Source of the DNA: Butyrivibrio sp. INlla18
GTDB lineage: Bacteria > Bacillota > Clostridia > Lachnospirales > Lachnospiraceae
Length of the DNA stretch: 64,000 nt
Assembly (NCBI RefSeq): GCF_900103635.1
Contig: NZ_FMXK01000015.1
Span: 1 to 64,000, forward strand
Reading direction: 5' to 3'
Each line of letters opens with the position of its first letter. Within the stretch, counting starts at the first letter, position 1. The notes under the pieces were generated by a model. It saw nothing but the letters and a program-made list of their open reading frames with translations. It did no database searches and had not been told where the DNA came from. Positions 54,027-62,466 of the stretch are shown here, piece after piece. A program made the translations under genes and the position numbers.

Positions 54027-55336
54027 TGGAACAGAAATTTTATAGAGATCTAAAACATAGTTATGCTGTCTGCAGCTGCGACGCAGACATAATGGAAAAG
54101 AAGGATACCCGTTATCAGTTAAAGATAATGGAAAGCGGAAGGATACCTAAGCTTTTGAAGAGTTCTCTTCGAAAGATCAATCAGGAGAATTTTATTTATT
54201 ATGATATTAGCTCCATGATGAGCATTGAAGATAGGTACTCTTCAAGAGGAATGGGGTACGACGAGCTTATGCAGCTCTTTTCCGATATGAAGATCATGAT
54301 CGAAGGGCTTTCAGAGCACCTCCTTGGAAATGAAGGCATAGTCCTTGATTGTAAGAGTGTGTTCTGCAACTTGTCTTCAGGCGAATATCAATTCATGTAC
54401 TATCCAAATTATGGTGAGAACGTGTCAGTTGAGGCGTTTTTTGAATCTGTTTTATGCATTACGGATCACGATGATGAGAAGGCGGTTGAGCTTATCTATG
54501 GCCTTTGTGACAAAGCGCAGTTATCAGATGTTCTTTTGATTGATATTCTTTCGGAGCTGTTAAAAGAGCCTGAAGAAGAAAAGATAGAACTGATAAAAGA
54601 GCCGGAAGTATATTTCGAAGAGGAAGAAGAGATAGAAGAACCCGAAGAAACCGGAATGGAAAGGGCAAAGAGACGACTTAGTGGCAAGGCAGAGCTCTTT
54701 TTCTCACTTTTATTTGTGGCGGTAATCATTGGACTTATGTACATCAGAGTAAATTACGTTCTTACAAAAGAAGAGAATCTCTTATCTATAGCGATCATGC
54801 TTGTATCTGGTGTAACTGGGGCAGTAGCTTTTTTATCAGGGTTAAAGACAATGAGTGGTCCTAAGAAAGAGAAAAAGGTAAAAGAATACGAAGAAGATAT
54901 AGAAGAATATGATAATTACGATGATTTTGGTGATGAGGTGTCATACGACATTCCAATTCACGTAACTGCTTCTATAAAGGAGGCTAAGAAACTAGACCTT
55001 GGCCAGTGCGAAGAAACAGTGGTTTTGGATGCCGAAGAAACAGAGCATATGACTCTATATAGTAGAAACATGGATAAGACTATCCGAATCTGCCTAGACA
55101 AGCTTCCGATCACTATTGGGAAAATGGAAGGCTGTGTGGACAGAGTGCTGGCAGATGCTAGTGTATCACGCATTCATTGCAAGTTTCTTCGCGATGAGAA
55201 AGGCGTTGCTCTTGTGGATCTGGGGTCCACCAACGGAAGTTTTAGGAATGGTCTCAAACTCGTTCCCCAAGAAAAGAATTATATAGAAGAAGGAGATGAA
55301 GTAAAATTAGGCAGAATATGCTTTGATATCCGATAA
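54026..55336 (+). CDS. DUF6382/FHA domain membrane protein
   Basis: A 436-residue protein. Residues 1-190 match the DUF6382 type (FYRDLKHSYAV, then NFIYYDISSMMSIEDRY); an acidic linker follows, then two TMs at ~228-250 and ~256-276. The C-terminal ~90 residues form an FHA domain with SRIHCKF and DLGSTNGSFRNG, which binds phosphothreonine. No kinase is encoded nearby. It is the last gene of the Tad operon and may tie pilus assembly to Ser/Thr phosphorylation. Confidence 0.8.
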   Translation: MEQKFYRDLKHSYAVCSCDADIMEKKDTRYQLKIMESGRIPKLLKSSLRKINQENFIYYDISSMMSIEDRYSSRGMGYDELMQLFSDMKIMIEGLSEHLLGNEGIVLDCKSVFCNLSSGEYQFMYYPNYGENVSVEAFFESVLCITDHDDEKAVELIYGLCDKAQLSDVLLIDILSELLKEPEEEKIELIKEPEVYFEEEEEIEEPEETGMERAKRRLSGKAELFFSLLFVAVIIGLMYIRVNYVLTKEENLLSIAIMLVSGVTGAVAFLSGLKTMSGPKKEKKVKEYEEDIEEYDNYDDFGDEVSYDIPIHVTASIKEAKKLDLGQCEETVVLDAEETEHMTLYSRNMDKTIRICLDKLPITIGKMEGCVDRVLADASVSRIHCKFLRDEKGVALVDLGSTNGSFRNGLKLVPQEKNYIEEGDEVKLGRICFDIR

Positions 55337-55339
55337 ATG

Positions 55340-55348
55340 TGATATACT
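55340..55348 (+). promoter_or_regulatory. Extended -10 promoter after the Tad operon
   Basis: TGATATACT, 27 nt before ATG 55375, matches an extended -10 and is the same 9-mer seen before the MBOAT gene. It separates the flavodoxin-SCP2 unit from the Tad operon, as no terminator is visible between them. Confidence 0.42.
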
Positions 55349-55374
55349 ATCTGTAACTGGTTGGAGGGGTATTC

Positions 55375-56385
55375 ATGAAGATAAACATCTATTATGGAGG
55401 AAGAGGGATCATCGATGATCCTACCTTAAGCGTTATCTCGCAAATTACAGCAGTTTTACAGGAATTAAATGTTAAAGTTCAGCAGTACAATCTGTACGAG
55501 CAGAGGAATGGCATAACTGCGCTTCCTAACACACTCAAGGATGCAGATGGAATCATCTTGGCATCAACTGTTGAGTGGTTTGGAGTTGGCGGCTATATGA
55601 TGCAGTTTCTTGATGCGTGCTGGCTTTATGGTGATAAAGAAAAGATCAAGCAGATCTACATGGCCCCTGTTGTAATGTCGACTACTCACGGCGAAAGAGA
55701 GGGTATGACTAATCTGGCAGCAGCTTGGGAGATGCTTGGAGGACTTCCTTGTGAAGGAATATGTGGATATATTGCTGATACAACTAAGCTTGAGAATAGC
55801 TCTGAGTATAGCAAGATCATAGATAAAAAGGCTGAGAACATCTATAGAACTATCAGCCAGAAGATGCCAGTATTCCCTGCAAGTAATCAGGCTGTCATCA
55901 ATAAAGTGGCAGTAGCTAATAGTATTGATCTGACACCACAGGAATCAGAGCAGCTTTCTGAGTATGCGTCTGATGACAAATATGTACGCACTCAGAAGGA
56001 AGACCTTCAGGAGCTTGCAAGCATATTTAGAGACAAGATGGGACAGGAAGAGTCTGCTGCAGGCAGTTCTGATGAATATGCCAAGGTGCTCAAAAAGAAA
56101 TTCACTCCTGTTGCAGGTGTTAGAGCTAAGTATAAGATAGTATTCCAAGACAACTCTAGGCTTAAGCCTATAGTGATCGATGTTGATAACAGCAAGTGCG
56201 ATCTAAGATGTCAGGATGAAGATGGCTGTGATGTAGTGATCACAGCAGACCAGAAGGTCTTTGAAGAGATTCTTGATGGTCACATGACATTTCAGAGAGC
56301 TTTTATGGGCGGAAGCGTCAAGATGAAGGGCGACTTCAAGCTGCTAAGGAGCATGGATCAGCTTTTTGAACTAATGTCAGAATGA
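55375..56385 (+). CDS. Flavodoxin-fold / SCP2 fusion protein
   Basis: A 336-residue cytoplasmic protein. Residues 1-160 have the NADPH-dependent FMN reductase/flavodoxin fold (INIYYGGRGIID, then ADGIILASTVEWFGVGGYMMQFLD). The C-terminal ~110 residues (YKIVFQDNSRLKPIVIDVDN, then GHMTFQRAFMGGSVKMKGDFKLL) match the SCP2 sterol-carrier fold, which holds lipids or acyl-CoA. A redox role on a hydrophobic substrate is inferred from the fusion. RBS TTGGAGGGG upstream. The rhomboid gene follows 12 nt later. Confidence 0.85.
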   Translation: MKINIYYGGRGIIDDPTLSVISQITAVLQELNVKVQQYNLYEQRNGITALPNTLKDADGIILASTVEWFGVGGYMMQFLDACWLYGDKEKIKQIYMAPVVMSTTHGEREGMTNLAAAWEMLGGLPCEGICGYIADTTKLENSSEYSKIIDKKAENIYRTISQKMPVFPASNQAVINKVAVANSIDLTPQESEQLSEYASDDKYVRTQKEDLQELASIFRDKMGQEESAAGSSDEYAKVLKKKFTPVAGVRAKYKIVFQDNSRLKPIVIDVDNSKCDLRCQDEDGCDVVITADQKVFEEILDGHMTFQRAFMGGSVKMKGDFKLLRSMDQLFELMSE

Positions 56386-56397
56386 TAGGTGTTGTTT

Positions 56398-57060
56398 ATG
56401 GATAATATAGAGCATGAATCCTCTGAAGTGACAGATCAGTTCTGGGATAGACAGGAAAAGATCTACAAAAAAGCGTTCATAACAATAGGGCTTCTTACTA
56501 TTAATATAGTAGTCTTTTTGATCAGCACATTTGTGGCATATCCTGCTGTATACAACGAGGGAGTTTTGGTTACGGAGAGAATCCTAAATGATGGTGAATT
56601 TTACCGTATTGCCACTGCAATCTTTTTGCATGCAGACATCAAGCACCTGTTTAACAACATGATAATCCTGTTTCTTGTGGGAGCTGTTGTAGAGAATTAC
56701 ACAGGACACATATATTATGTGCTTGTATACTTTTTCTCAGGTTTTTTTGGAAATATACTTTCAATGGCTTATGAGCTTAAAAAAGGCTTGAATTGGATTT
56801 CTCTTGGTGCAAGCGGCGCTGTGATGGGAATAGTAGGTTTTCTTATTTCCTGGCTGATTAAGAACAGGCGCGAGTTCTTTAAATCCAAGGGAACAGTGAT
56901 CAGAGTGGTATTGTTACTGATCTTTGTTATTCAGTCTTGTTTTTTCCAAGAAGGAGCCAATACTGTAGCGCATCTAGGTGGTTTTATAACAGGCTTTGTG
57001 CTTGGAGTATTAAATATAGTAGTATTCAAGAATGATAAGATGATGGAGGGACTAGCATAA
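56398..57060 (+). CDS. Rhomboid intramembrane serine protease
   Basis: A 220-residue membrane protease with six TMs. The catalytic Ser is in SLGASGAVMG and the catalytic His in ANTVAHLGGFITG; the L1-loop/TM2 region HADIKHLFNNMIILF has the conserved His-Asn pair. I start at ATG 56398, not GTG 56389, because AGGTG spans the earlier codon and sits 6 nt before the ATG. Its stop overlaps the start of the HIT gene by one base. Confidence 0.93.
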   Translation: MDNIEHESSEVTDQFWDRQEKIYKKAFITIGLLTINIVVFLISTFVAYPAVYNEGVLVTERILNDGEFYRIATAIFLHADIKHLFNNMIILFLVGAVVENYTGHIYYVLVYFFSGFFGNILSMAYELKKGLNWISLGASGAVMGIVGFLISWLIKNRREFFKSKGTVIRVVLLLIFVIQSCFFQEGANTVAHLGGFITGFVLGVLNIVVFKNDKMMEGLA

Positions 57061-57470
57061 TGAACGGATGTATTTTTTGTAAGATAGCAAATGGAGAGAT
57101 ACCTTCAAATACAATATATGAAGATGATGCATTTAGAGTAATTCTCGATAATGGCCCTGCTACAAAGGGACATGCCCTTGTATTGCCAAAGGCTCACTAT
57201 AGCGATCTTTTTGAGATGCCAGAAGAGGCAGCAGCAGACGCTATGAAGGTTGCCAAGAAGGTTGCTGCTCTTTTAAAGACTAAGCTTAATTGTGACGGAC
57301 TCAATCTTGTTCAGAACAATGGGGAGACTGCAGGACAGACAGTTATGCATTTCCATCTTCATGTTATTCCAAGATATGAGAACGATGGGCAAAAGATTCT
57401 TTGGAATCCTACCAGCCCTTCAGCAGAGGAGCTTGTAGACATCAAGAATAAGATAGTAGGAACAGTTTAA
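57060..57470 (+). CDS. HIT-family nucleotide hydrolase/transferase
   Basis: A 136-residue protein of the Hint branch. The signature HFHLHVIPR (H-x-H-x-H) holds the catalytic His, and CIFCKIANGEIPS is the N-terminal zinc-linked Cys motif. These enzymes hydrolyse phosphoramidates such as AMP-lysine. Overlaps the rhomboid stop by one base and precedes the fumarase genes by 10 nt. Confidence 0.94.
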   Translation: MNGCIFCKIANGEIPSNTIYEDDAFRVILDNGPATKGHALVLPKAHYSDLFEMPEEAAADAMKVAKKVAALLKTKLNCDGLNLVQNNGETAGQTVMHFHLHVIPRYENDGQKILWNPTSPSAEELVDIKNKIVGTV

Positions 57471-57480
57471 GGGGATTTAC

Positions 57481-58323
57481 ATGCGAGACATCGACGTTTC
57501 ACTAGTTACTCAGACAGTAAGGGATATGTGCATTGACGTAAACCATGAACTGTCTCCAGATATGAAAGAAGCTTTTAATGCAGCGTGTGCCAAAGAAGAA
57601 TCCGAGCTGGGCAAGCAGATCTTTAGACAACTGCAACAGAATCTTGATATAGCCAAGACAGATAAGATACCAATCTGTCAGGATACAGGAATGGCAGTAT
57701 TCTTTGTTAAAGTGGGCCAGGAAGTGCATTTTGTTGGCGGCGATATTACAGAAGCTATCAATGAAGGTGTGCGCCGTGGCTATACAGAAGGCTACCTTAG
57801 AAAATCTGTAGTTGGGGATCCTCTTATTAGAAAGAACACAGGAGACAACACACCAGCAGTTATTCATTACGAGATAGTACCTGGAGATAAGGTTGTCATT
57901 ACTTGCGCGCCAAAGGGTTTTGGTAGCGAGAATATGAGCAGAGTCTTTATGCTCAAACCTGCAGACGGTGAAGAAGGCGTCAAGGTAGCAGTTGTTCAGG
58001 CTGTAAAGGATGCTGGACCAAATGCTTGTCCACCTATGGTAGTGGGCGTAGGTATTGGCGGAACCTTTGAGAAGTGTGCAGAAATGGCAAAAGAGGCTCT
58101 TACAAGGCCTGTTGGACAGCATTCTGATATTGAATACGTTAAAGCTATGGAAGAAGAAATCCTTGAGCGTATAAATGATACAGGTATTGGACCTGCTGGT
58201 CTTGGAGGAAGAGTAACTGCTCTTGCTGTAAACATCAATACATATGCAACTCATATTGCGGGACTACCAGTGGCAGTTAATATATGCTGCCATGTTAATA
58301 GACATATTAAAGCTACTATATAA
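57481..58323 (+). CDS. Fumarate hydratase class I, alpha subunit
   Basis: A 280-residue catalytic subunit of the [4Fe-4S] fumarase/L(+)-tartrate dehydratase family, interconverting fumarate and malate. Cluster-ligand Cys are in PICQDTGMAVF, GPNACPPMVVG and the C-terminal NICCHVNRH. It pairs with the beta subunit 12 nt downstream. Tartrate dehydratase is the only close alternative. GGGGAT before ATG 57481. Confidence 0.94.
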   Translation: MRDIDVSLVTQTVRDMCIDVNHELSPDMKEAFNAACAKEESELGKQIFRQLQQNLDIAKTDKIPICQDTGMAVFFVKVGQEVHFVGGDITEAINEGVRRGYTEGYLRKSVVGDPLIRKNTGDNTPAVIHYEIVPGDKVVITCAPKGFGSENMSRVFMLKPADGEEGVKVAVVQAVKDAGPNACPPMVVGVGIGGTFEKCAEMAKEALTRPVGQHSDIEYVKAMEEEILERINDTGIGPAGLGGRVTALAVNINTYATHIAGLPVAVNICCHVNRHIKATI

Positions 58324-58335
58324 TAAGGTGAATAA

Positions 58336-58905
58336 ATGGATATTCAGTTAACTGCTCCCATAGATAAGAACAAGATAAAAGAACTGAAGATAGGCGATAT
58401 GGTCTATATTTCTGGAACGATCTATACAGCCAGAGATGCAGCTCATAAGCGCATGGCAGAGGCACTTTCTAAAGGAGAAAAGCTCCCTATAGATCTTAAT
58501 GATAATCTCATATATTATATGGGTCCTTCTCCAGCGAGGGAAGGAAGACCTATTGGTTCAGCAGGACCTACTACAGCTAGCAGAATGGACAAGTATGCTC
58601 CTGATCTACTAGATCTGGGTCTTGGTGGAATGATCGGTAAAGGAAAGCGCTCCAAAGAAGTATCAGAGGCTATTGTTAGAAATGGTGCTATTTACTTTGC
58701 AGCAATAGGCGGCGCTGGAGCTCTTTTATCCAAGGCAATAGTTGAATCAGAGGTAGTTGCCTACGATGATCTTGGAACAGAAGCAATAAGGAAGCTTAAA
58801 GTAGAGAACTTCCCTGTAATAGTAGTAATAGATTCAAAGGGTAACAACCTCTATGAAGAGGCGGGAACACTGTATAATAGAGAAAAGGGTAACTTTCTAA
58901 GGTAA
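58336..58905 (+). CDS. Fumarate hydratase class I, beta subunit
   Basis: A 189-residue subunit matching the C-terminal domain of single-chain class I fumarase (GDMVYISGTIYTARDAAHKRM, then YMGPSPAREGRPIGSAGPTT split across the family motif, then MIGKG). It completes the enzyme with the alpha subunit. AAGGTG before ATG 58336. A terminator follows 24 nt after the stop codon. Confidence 0.94.
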   Translation: MDIQLTAPIDKNKIKELKIGDMVYISGTIYTARDAAHKRMAEALSKGEKLPIDLNDNLIYYMGPSPAREGRPIGSAGPTTASRMDKYAPDLLDLGLGGMIGKGKRSKEVSEAIVRNGAIYFAAIGGAGALLSKAIVESEVVAYDDLGTEAIRKLKVENFPVIVVIDSKGNNLYEEAGTLYNREKGNFLR

Positions 58906-58929
58906 ATGCAACACCTTTAATAAATCAAT

Positions 58930-58978
58930 AACGGAGTGGATTTTGGCATGGGTTCATGCTTAAATTCACTCCGTTTTT
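58930..58978 (+). terminator. Terminator of the fumarase operon
   Basis: A 9-bp outer stem (58930-58938 with 58967-58975) extends inward with A-T pairs to an inner GCATG/CATGC hairpin, and ends in a T run. Confidence 0.85.
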
Positions 58979-59060
58979 CTATGTTATAATTGCGATTTTG
59001 AAGTATTTTTGCCCTAGTTTTAACACGAAGAACAGACCCAGAAACTGGGCCTGTCAATGT

Positions 59061-60491
59061 AAGTGGTACAAAAATGGGTGTAGCAATTACTCTGAAGGAT
59101 TTTTCTTGGAAAGAAGTTTTGGCTTAAGAATTATCTCGCTTGGAGTAATCTCCTCAAGTCCAAGAAGGGCAAAGAAGTCGTCCGGGTAAATTGCTTTAGC
59201 GATTTCATAAGGAGTTCTGCCGTGCAGTTCCTTGCGCTTATAGCTGTTTATGTGATCCATGAGAAGGCTGATATCTGCCTGAGAAAAGGCTTCAAAGGAA
59301 GTTCCCTTCTTTATCACATAGCGTATAAATTCGTGGTTCTTTTCACAACCGCCTTTCTGTTCCGGGTGATTGGGTTCACAGAAATAGATGTATGTACGTT
59401 CTCCTCCATTTATGGAACGCTGCATGCCGTCAATATCAGCAAATTCATGTCCGTTGTCTGTCAGTATGTATGGGAACATTTCTTTAAATAGTTCTGAACC
59501 AAGCGCTTCTTCAAGCATATCTAATGCAGCTATTACATTATCCGATGTATGCTCTGGAAGAATTATTGCAAGCTGAACTCTGGTCACGGGAAAGAACAGT
59601 GTAAGCAGAACTGTATTTGAGTCTTTGGCTCCTTCAACACAATCCATCTGCGGTACTTCAATAGGGTTGTCCTTGATGAAAGCCAGATAATCTTCATATT
59701 TATGACCATCTTTTATCACAAGCATTGTTTTATAATCTTTTGTACGTCTCTTTCTTTGGCGACGCTTAACTGCATTTCTGAGATCAATATCACGGGCCTC
59801 AAGCTCACAGTTTTTAATCATCCTGCGCAAGGTGGATTCACTCACAGGAAGTTCATTAGTCTGTACTATGTGATAGACAGACTGACCATTCATTATCAGC
59901 GGAGATACTGTTTCATCAATAGATGCAAGCTGTTCGGCTGTTAGATCATATCCATTGCGACTGTTCACAAGATTCTCACGGTATTCTGCATCCGCTTTTG
60001 AGGCTTTGTAGAAATATTTTCCATAATGACAGTTATAAGTCTTGGGGCAGCCGTTACATAGCTTCAGCTTGCTATTCTCAAGCCGAACACAATAAGCCCG
60101 TGAATAGTCATTACAGTATTTTCGTGCTTTGATGCAAGTCCTGCAATCCTTTTTACAGCCTTTGCTACCGCATACATTTTTGACTTTGCATTCGTAAAAG
60201 AAGATACAGTCGCACGGTCTTGTCTTATTCTCGGTTACATGAGTTTTTATCTCTCGGGAGATGGTTGACGGGGATTTGTCGAGACGGGCCGCTATGTATC
60301 TTAGAGACTTCTGCTCATTGAGAAGTGCCTCGATCCTGATGCGGTCGTCCTTAGTAAGATGTTTTTTTGAAATTGGTCTTTGCATAAATCATCCTTTCCA
60401 CCACATAGAAAGACACTCACTATGAATGCCGAATAGGTGACTTTAACAAGACCATCAGATTTTCCTTGATTTTCGGATATAAAAGTGGTAC
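59061..60491 (-). mobile_element. IS30-like insertion sequence, ends tentative
   Basis: The span is set by an identical 9-mer, AAGTGGTAC, at 59061-59069 and 60483-60491 on either side of the transposase gene. It is in direct orientation, so it is not the terminal inverted repeat expected of this family and is too long for the usual IS30 target duplication. The element is certain from its transposase; its exact ends are not. Confidence 0.4.
59087..60385 (-). CDS. IS30-family transposase with Cys-rich N-terminal region
   Basis: A 432-residue transposase, apparently intact. The N-terminal helix-turn-helix (RIRIEALLNEQKSLRYIAARL, 15-35, then SPSTISREI) is IS30-like. Residues ~58-125 carry about 13 Cys in CxxC-type pairs, suggesting a zinc-binding insertion. 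The DDE core reads QMDCVEG, LTDNGHEF and EKNHEF near residue 359, with the C-terminal GRTPYEIAKAIYPDDFF. AAAGGAT lies 8 nt upstream of the start codon. A complete frame suggests recent arrival or activity. Confidence 0.9.
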   Translation of the reverse strand: MQRPISKKHLTKDDRIRIEALLNEQKSLRYIAARLDKSPSTISREIKTHVTENKTRPCDCIFFYECKVKNVCGSKGCKKDCRTCIKARKYCNDYSRAYCVRLENSKLKLCNGCPKTYNCHYGKYFYKASKADAEYRENLVNSRNGYDLTAEQLASIDETVSPLIMNGQSVYHIVQTNELPVSESTLRRMIKNCELEARDIDLRNAVKRRQRKRRTKDYKTMLVIKDGHKYEDYLAFIKDNPIEVPQMDCVEGAKDSNTVLLTLFFPVTRVQLAIILPEHTSDNVIAALDMLEEALGSELFKEMFPYILTDNGHEFADIDGMQRSINGGERTYIYFCEPNHPEQKGGCEKNHEFIRYVIKKGTSFEAFSQADISLLMDHINSYKRKELHGRTPYEIAKAIYPDDFFALLGLEEITPSEIILKPKLLSKKNPSE

Positions 60492-60712
60492 TGTATACCT
60501 ACAATCAAATGAAAAACATGGTGGTTATCACCAAGTGCAGGACATCAACTCAAACAGAGGGCGAAATCTATTGGAGTTGGTGTCTTTTTATGTGGTTATA
60601 CAAAGTAATGATACAACAGAATGTTTTGTATGCGATTAATCACTCAGCACAATAGTTTTCGGTATGCCCGAAGTTTGTAGTGCAAAACGATGATTGACGG
60701 AGGATCGCATTT
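60386..60712. other. Gap between the IS transposase and the XRE gene
   Basis: 327 bp without a supported gene. It holds the right end of the IS (the AAGTGGTAC at 60483), a small GGTGGTTATCACC hairpin near 60519-60531, the orphan terminator at 60541-60590, and the upstream region of the XRE gene. No promoter stands out. Confidence 0.5.
60541..60590 (+). terminator. Orphan terminator next to the IS element
   Basis: An 11-bp stem (60541-60551 with 60574-60584, one G-T pair) with a T run. No + strand gene precedes it, because the IS transposase lies on the other strand, so it probably belonged to a gene or small RNA now cut or displaced by the insertion. Confidence 0.65.
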
Positions 60713-61156
60713 GTGAATAAGAATAGAAAAACTCTTATAGAAGTAAAATTTAAGAAAAACGTGGGCCTTTTGATCAGGCAAGCTAGAAAGAAGAAAGGGT
60801 GGTCGCAGGAAAACCTTGCATCTGAAATAGGTGTAAGTATAAGTGTTATATCTGATATTGAAAACGGAAAAGAGGACATGCCATTATCCCGACTGGCTGT
60901 GATAAGTAATGTTTTGGAGATGGATTCGTACCTCTTTAAAGATGACCTGCTTATCAGCGAGGTGCTTAAAGCTCTCGCTGAACAGGGGGCAGATTTAGCT
61001 TTGCGGTTGATATTTACTATCAGTGTATTATTCAGAACGATAAAAGATATAAGAAGTAATTCATATCAAAAACCATACTCTCGAAATGAGCAGTTGGCGA
61101 TATTCTGCAACCCCATTGAAAACAAGGCTGATTTGTGCTACTCTATAATTGTATAA
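60713..61156 (+). CDS. XRE-family HTH regulator
   Basis: A 147-residue protein. Residues ~14-70 form an XRE/Cro-type helix-turn-helix (LLIRQARKKKGWSQENLASE, then VSISVISDIENGKEDMPLS). The C-terminal half is helical (LKALAEQGADLALRLIFTI) with no known effector domain; the last 40 residues look poorly ordered. It starts with GTG behind CGGAGG. As an isolated regulator between an IS and a toxin-like module it is typical of mobile DNA. Confidence 0.82.
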   Translation: MNKNRKTLIEVKFKKNVGLLIRQARKKKGWSQENLASEIGVSISVISDIENGKEDMPLSRLAVISNVLEMDSYLFKDDLLISEVLKALAEQGADLALRLIFTISVLFRTIKDIRSNSYQKPYSRNEQLAIFCNPIENKADLCYSIIV

Positions 61157-61180
61157 AGTAATAGTAAAACTCGTAAAAAC

Positions 61181-61227
61181 AAGCCGTAGTAAGATAGACA
61201 ACAGTGTATCTGACTATGGCTTTTCGT
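61181..61227 (+). terminator. Terminator of the XRE gene
   Basis: Arms 61181-61196 and 61207-61222 pair over 16 positions with one mismatch and one wobble, followed by a short T run, 24 nt after the XRE stop codon. Confidence 0.7.
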
Positions 61228-61253
61228 AACATTATTTTCAAAGAAGAGCAAAT

Positions 61254-61281
61254 TTGCCAAGTCTGCTTGATCTGCTATAAT
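61254..61281 (+). promoter_or_regulatory. Promoter of the GNAT module leader
   Basis: TTGCCA (61254-61259), a 16-bp spacer and a perfect TATAAT (61276-61281). It is about 350 nt before the first start codon of the module. A second weaker candidate is TTGGTA (61462-61467) with TATAAT (61483-61488), 15 bp apart. Confidence 0.6.
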
Positions 61282-61630
61282 ACACATATATTTTCTTATT
61301 TTGTGTTATAGCTATACGGGATTACCGTAAGCAACTTCGTTTATGCGTGCAGCGACAGTAGATAGCCAAGTGGCGATGCTAGACTGGGCGAAGAATACGG
61401 GTTTCATCTTTTAGGTGTCAGATTGGCAGGTTTAAAAGAAAAGAACCGTTCCGTTTTTATCTTGGTACGTTTTAGTCATACTTATAATGTATACTTTTTA
61501 TGTAAGATAGTAACGGAGAAACAAATGGATACAGGTTAATCGCCTGAAAGTAACTAATCAGTTATCAGTAGGGCGAGGCTTGGACTCCCCTATTTGATAT
61601 AAAATCTTTTAGGAAGGGAGGAAAAGCCAG
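61282..61630 (+). other. Long untranslated leader of the GNAT module
   Basis: About 350 nt between promoter and first gene with no supported frame. It contains small hairpins (TACGG..CCGTA near 61314-61328) and a TAGGG..CCCTA pairing near 61568-61592, 40-60 nt before the start codon. I do not recognise a known riboswitch core. A cis-acting RNA, an antisense-RNA target or a small RNA gene are all possible. Confidence 0.4.
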
Positions 61631-61822
61631 ATGAGTGAGGTGATACAGATGGCAAAATCAAAGGAAGTAAGGTACTACAAACCTAACATGGGTGCTTTAC
61701 GAGGCAGGATAGGCGAAAGCATTATCGAAACTATTCTGAATACGCCGCGCCCAGATCACAAAGAACTGGACCGTGAGGCTGACGAATATCTCAGAATACG
61801 TTTGGCTGGTAAGACAAAATGA
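61631..61822 (+). CDS. Small protein, candidate antitoxin
   Basis: A 63-residue, mostly charged protein behind a strong RBS (GGGAGG, 8 nt before ATG 61631). The middle is KPNMGALRGRIGESIIETIL and the end is DREADEYLRIRLAGKTK. It overlaps the following GNAT gene by 4 bp (ATGA). A small first gene translationally coupled to a GNAT protein is the layout of GNAT-type toxin-antitoxin pairs, but the sequence does not look like a ribbon-helix-helix of the DUF1778 type. I do not recognise the family. Confidence 0.65.
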   Translation: MSEVIQMAKSKEVRYYKPNMGALRGRIGESIIETILNTPRPDHKELDREADEYLRIRLAGKTK

Positions 61823-62415
61823 GCCTAGATTTCTTTAAAGTGTTTGACTGTCGGCATATTTCTGGTGACGACATAGAAAAACTGAGATTATTTACAGTAA
61901 GAAAAGGTGGCGGATTTTTAGCTGATTATCTGAGCCACGATACAGCAGATGGGAAAGTTGTGTCTCCCGCGTTGTATGACGAAGAGATGCATAATGCAAG
62001 AGTCTACTTGGTAATTGACAAAGAGACAGATGAGCTTGCAGGCTATTTTGCTTTGAAGGCAGGATATATTGCTGTACATCCGTCACGCAGGCTGTTCACC
62101 AAGGAGTTTGATACAGTGCCCGGAGTGGAGTTGGCTAACTTTGCTGTAAATGACAGCTACATTCAAGCTCATGGCGAACAGAAAGGTCTGGGAGCCTCAA
62201 TCTTTAAGTATTGTGTACTTCCTATTGCCCGAGACGCGCAGGATTATGTCGGAATCAGGTTTATCTATATTTTTGCACTACCTGATGAAGGTTTGATTAA
62301 ACGGTATCAGAATTATGGTTTCACCAGACTGAATCGTTTACAGGAGAAAAGTACGCATAAACTGATTCGCCCACGCTATGATAGAGGATGCATCTTCATG
62401 TATCAGACCCTCTAA
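61819..62415 (+). CDS. GNAT-fold acetyltransferase, candidate toxin
   Basis: A 198-residue protein. The acetyl-CoA site QKGLGASIFKYCVLPIARDA (near 117-136) fits GNAT motif A, preceded by the strand GVELANFAVND and followed by FIYIFALPDEGLIKRYQNYGF, motif B. Toxins of this fold (TacT, AtaT) acetylate aminoacyl-tRNA; ordinary GNAT enzymes have other targets, so the toxin role is inferred from the pairing only. Start ATG overlaps the stop of the small gene. A terminator follows at 62433. Confidence 0.8.
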   Translation: MSLDFFKVFDCRHISGDDIEKLRLFTVRKGGGFLADYLSHDTADGKVVSPALYDEEMHNARVYLVIDKETDELAGYFALKAGYIAVHPSRRLFTKEFDTVPGVELANFAVNDSYIQAHGEQKGLGASIFKYCVLPIARDAQDYVGIRFIYIFALPDEGLIKRYQNYGFTRLNRLQEKSTHKLIRPRYDRGCIFMYQTL

Positions 62416-62432
62416 ACCAATTATCCTAAACG

Positions 62433-62466
62433 AAAGCGTTCACATTAAAAATGTGAGCGCTTTTTT
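62433..62466 (+). terminator. Terminator of the GNAT module
   Basis: A 14-bp stem with one wobble (62433-62446 with 62450-62463), a 3-nt loop and six T. Confidence 0.88.

Noticed and set aside
57502..58254. 250-aa minus-strand frame opposite the fumarase alpha gene
   Set aside because: The plus-strand frame is an unmistakable fumarase subunit; the antisense frame has no RBS or family features.
61282..61630. Possible riboswitch (c-di-GMP or similar) in the long leader before the GNAT module
   Set aside because: I could not match the conserved core of any class known to me, and the downstream genes are not typical riboswitch targets. Left as an unassigned leader.
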